This document shows, piece by piece, positions 62,631 to 64,000 of a DNA stretch of 64,000 nt. This DNA comes from Anabaena sp. UHCC 0204 (GTDB lineage Bacteria; Cyanobacteriota; Cyanobacteriia; Cyanobacteriales; Nostocaceae), in contig NZ_VIKW01000004.1 of NCBI RefSeq assembly GCF_009711975.1, forward strand, positions 114,657-178,656, given 5' to 3'. Every line of letters begins with the position of its first letter. The first letter of the stretch is position 1. The notes beneath the pieces were generated by a model. The model worked only from the letters and a program-made list of their open reading frames with translations. It ran no database searches and was not told the origin of the DNA. The position numbers and the translations under genes are program-made.

Positions 62631-63009
62631 TAAAACTCTTGTATGCAGATATATTACTCGCTTTAATATATTTCATTCAGATGAAGGGTGAGAAATCTGG
62701 TTTACAAATAATTCATATAATCATCTATATAAATTCCGATAACTTATTGTGCATACGTAATTATACATATAAATGTCTGTGAGCTATAAATAGTCAGGGT
62801 TTTGATTTCCATTTTTAGCGTTAAGTCAATGCCATAAGGTATTGAAAGACAAAGATAATGTGGATTTTTTTGGCGGATATCCATAGAAATACATACTAAT
62901 AAATGAATAAAATTCATCAACTCTTTAAGATAAGACACATTAAATCTGATACCTGGGCGCATAGAATGTTGTGTAACAAGACTACTAATCTTTACACGAG
63001 AGGGCATCT
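62631..63009. other. 379-bp intergenic region, AT-rich, no clear feature
   Basis: I see no convincing gene. An 87-aa minus-strand frame (62744-63007) has no recognised domain and no ribosome site. The promoter of the partial gene at 63010 should be here. Confidence 0.5.
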
Positions 63010-64000
63010 ATGTTTGAGCTATCCTTAGACTCTCAACAATCAGGGACTATATCTACCCCCCTATACAACCATTTAGGTTTGAGCGATTATCAAGATCCGT
63101 TATCCGCTGTCAATCCCTCTAATTCTTCTCAGTTACTTCCTGTTCCATCGCCCATTATTGATACAGTTACTCAGTCAATTGACGCAAGTAAAAATATTCT
63201 AAGTGACTTAAGTAATAATTCTCACATCAATGAGATTTTGAATACTTCTTTTGGTCAGGATTATCAAAAGGATTTGGCTAATCAAATACTGACACATTTA
63301 GCACAAAATAATTTTACTGGTACACCAGATATTCAGTTGGTATCTACTCAATCTTTTAATGGAGCGTATGCAAAAGAGAAAAATACTATTTATCTATCTC
63401 AGGAATTTGTAGCGGCTAATTCGGGTAATGTTGGGGCTGTTGCAGGGGTGTTATTAGAGGAATTTGGGCATTATATAGATGGTCAAATTAATGTGGTAGA
63501 TGCTGTTGGGGATGAAGGAAATATTTTTTCGCTTTTGGTGCGGGGGCAAAGTATTAGTGCTGGGGAATTATTATCACTAAAAACTGAAGATGATCATGGT
63601 GTTTTTGTTGTTGTTGGGTTAAGTGTTGGGATTGAGAAAAATGTAACCGTGTACGAACATGATAAGTTTGGTGGAGCGAAAGGAACTCTTAGTACAGGTT
63701 CTTATGAATTAGGCAATACTTGGTGGAATGATAAAATTTCATCTATTTCTATTGCCAAAGGATGGGTAATTAGAGGATATGAACATAGTAATTTTGGAGG
63801 GCAGGAAGTAGTCTGGACTAGCTCTACTAATTATGTTGGTAATAACTGGAATGACAAGATTAGTAGTCTGAGAGTGTATCAAACAGATATTATTTTGGGA
63901 AACAAGGTTGATTTTAATGGTGATGGTAAAACTGACTTTATCCGTCAAGAAAAAGGTGCTTTTGCTGATGATGCAGCCAGAATGTTAGAAACTTATCTTG
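63010..64000 (+). CDS. Secreted protein with zincin-like motif, beta/gamma-crystallin-type modules and FG-GAP/VCBS repeats, 3' end missing
   Basis: Open from an ATG at 63010 (preceded by GAGAGGG) to the window edge, 330 codons. Residues 1-100 are polar; about 105-165 include LLEEFGHYIDGQ, a divergent zinc-protease-like helix (E-E-x-x-H rather than H-E-x-x-H); about 210-295 show two beta/gamma-crystallin-like repeats (VTVYEHDKFGGAKGTL and VIRGYEHSNFGGQEVVW, each with the xNxW/D-D-K-I-S-S-I/L motif); about 303 on is an FG-GAP/VCBS start (VDFNGDGKTDFIRQE). Probably surface or exported; the rest is outside. Confidence 0.65.
   Translation, partial: MFELSLDSQQSGTISTPLYNHLGLSDYQDPLSAVNPSNSSQLLPVPSPIIDTVTQSIDASKNILSDLSNNSHINEILNTSFGQDYQKDLANQILTHLAQNNFTGTPDIQLVSTQSFNGAYAKEKNTIYLSQEFVAANSGNVGAVAGVLLEEFGHYIDGQINVVDAVGDEGNIFSLLVRGQSISAGELLSLKTEDDHGVFVVVGLSVGIEKNVTVYEHDKFGGAKGTLSTGSYELGNTWWNDKISSISIAKGWVIRGYEHSNFGGQEVVWTSSTNYVGNNWNDKISSLRVYQTDIILGNKVDFNGDGKTDFIRQEKGAFADDAARMLETYL

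Noticed and set aside
62744..63007. 87-aa minus-strand frame in the gap before the crystallin gene
   Set aside because: No ribosome site or domain, and it begins right at the start of the divergent partial gene. A real small gene cannot be fully excluded.
1..64000. tRNA, rRNA, integrase or phage structural genes
   Set aside because: I scanned by eye and found none that I could support; a tRNAscan or HMM search would be needed to be sure.

Overview
The window looks like chromosome of a filamentous (Nostocales-type) cyanobacterium. The support is the AT-rich sequence dotted with HIP1 octamers (GCGATCGC), many short-repeat and palindromic elements between genes, and cyanobacterial marker genes: the response regulator RpaB, a CCB-type cytochrome b6 assembly factor, an NblB-like HEAT protein, an apocarotenoid oxygenase of the Synechocystis ACO type and a YS pseudo-orthocaspase. 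Base composition was not computed, and the genus is a guess.

Layout. 1-3.7 kb: the 5' part of a fatty-acid desaturase, then a plsX-fabH-fabD lipid operon whose spacers are filled with TTGTCA(G/A) heptamer repeats. 4-9.8 kb: accessory genes on the minus strand, comprising an Rpn/DUF4351 nuclease with a small overlapping partner, an XRE regulator with a cysteine-containing small ORF, and a tight three-gene operon. That operon encodes a methylase fused to an HsdR-N-like domain, a half-size specificity subunit and a HEPN-motif protein. 9.9-12.3 kb: pepA, a hotdog thioesterase and a small membrane protein. 12.6-22.2 kb: a five-gene BREX-like cassette (DUF4007, an unknown 145-aa protein, a BrxC-like ATPase, PglZ and a short BrxL-like AAA protein) with no methylase, BrxA/B or PAPS-reductase gene beside it. 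22.5-38 kb: mostly core genes (dxr, GT22 mannosyltransferase, BT1 transporter, methyltransferase, carotenoid oxygenase, glutamate dehydrogenase, CBS protein, NblB-like, PEP-CTERM protein, DUF456, CCB factor, rpaB, radA). 38-38.8 kb: a YefM/YoeB toxin-antitoxin pair with a recognisable TTGTACAA operator.

39-56.7 kb: three giant secreted proteins of 2661, 907 and 2044 aa built from phosphatase and nuclease modules: EEP nuclease, two phytase-type folds, tandem GDPD, 5'-nucleotidase and choice-of-anchor I. All end in closely related RTX-like Ca-binding tails. Each gene is preceded by CTTAA-type half-sites, mostly with 11-bp spacing, resembling a cyanobacterial Pho box, so I read this block as a phosphate-starvation scavenging locus acting on extracellular DNA, nucleotides, phytate and glycerophosphodiesters. 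56.8-64 kb: a Panacea-type toxin-antitoxin pair, two Uma2 nucleases, sat (ATP sulfurylase), a pseudo-orthocaspase lacking both catalytic residues, and the start of a secreted crystallin-fold protein that runs off the end.

The best candidates for an undescribed system are the methylase-less BREX-like cassette with DUF4007 and the 145-aa protein, and the M-S-HEPN operon about 3 kb away. All calls are by eye; no database search was run.
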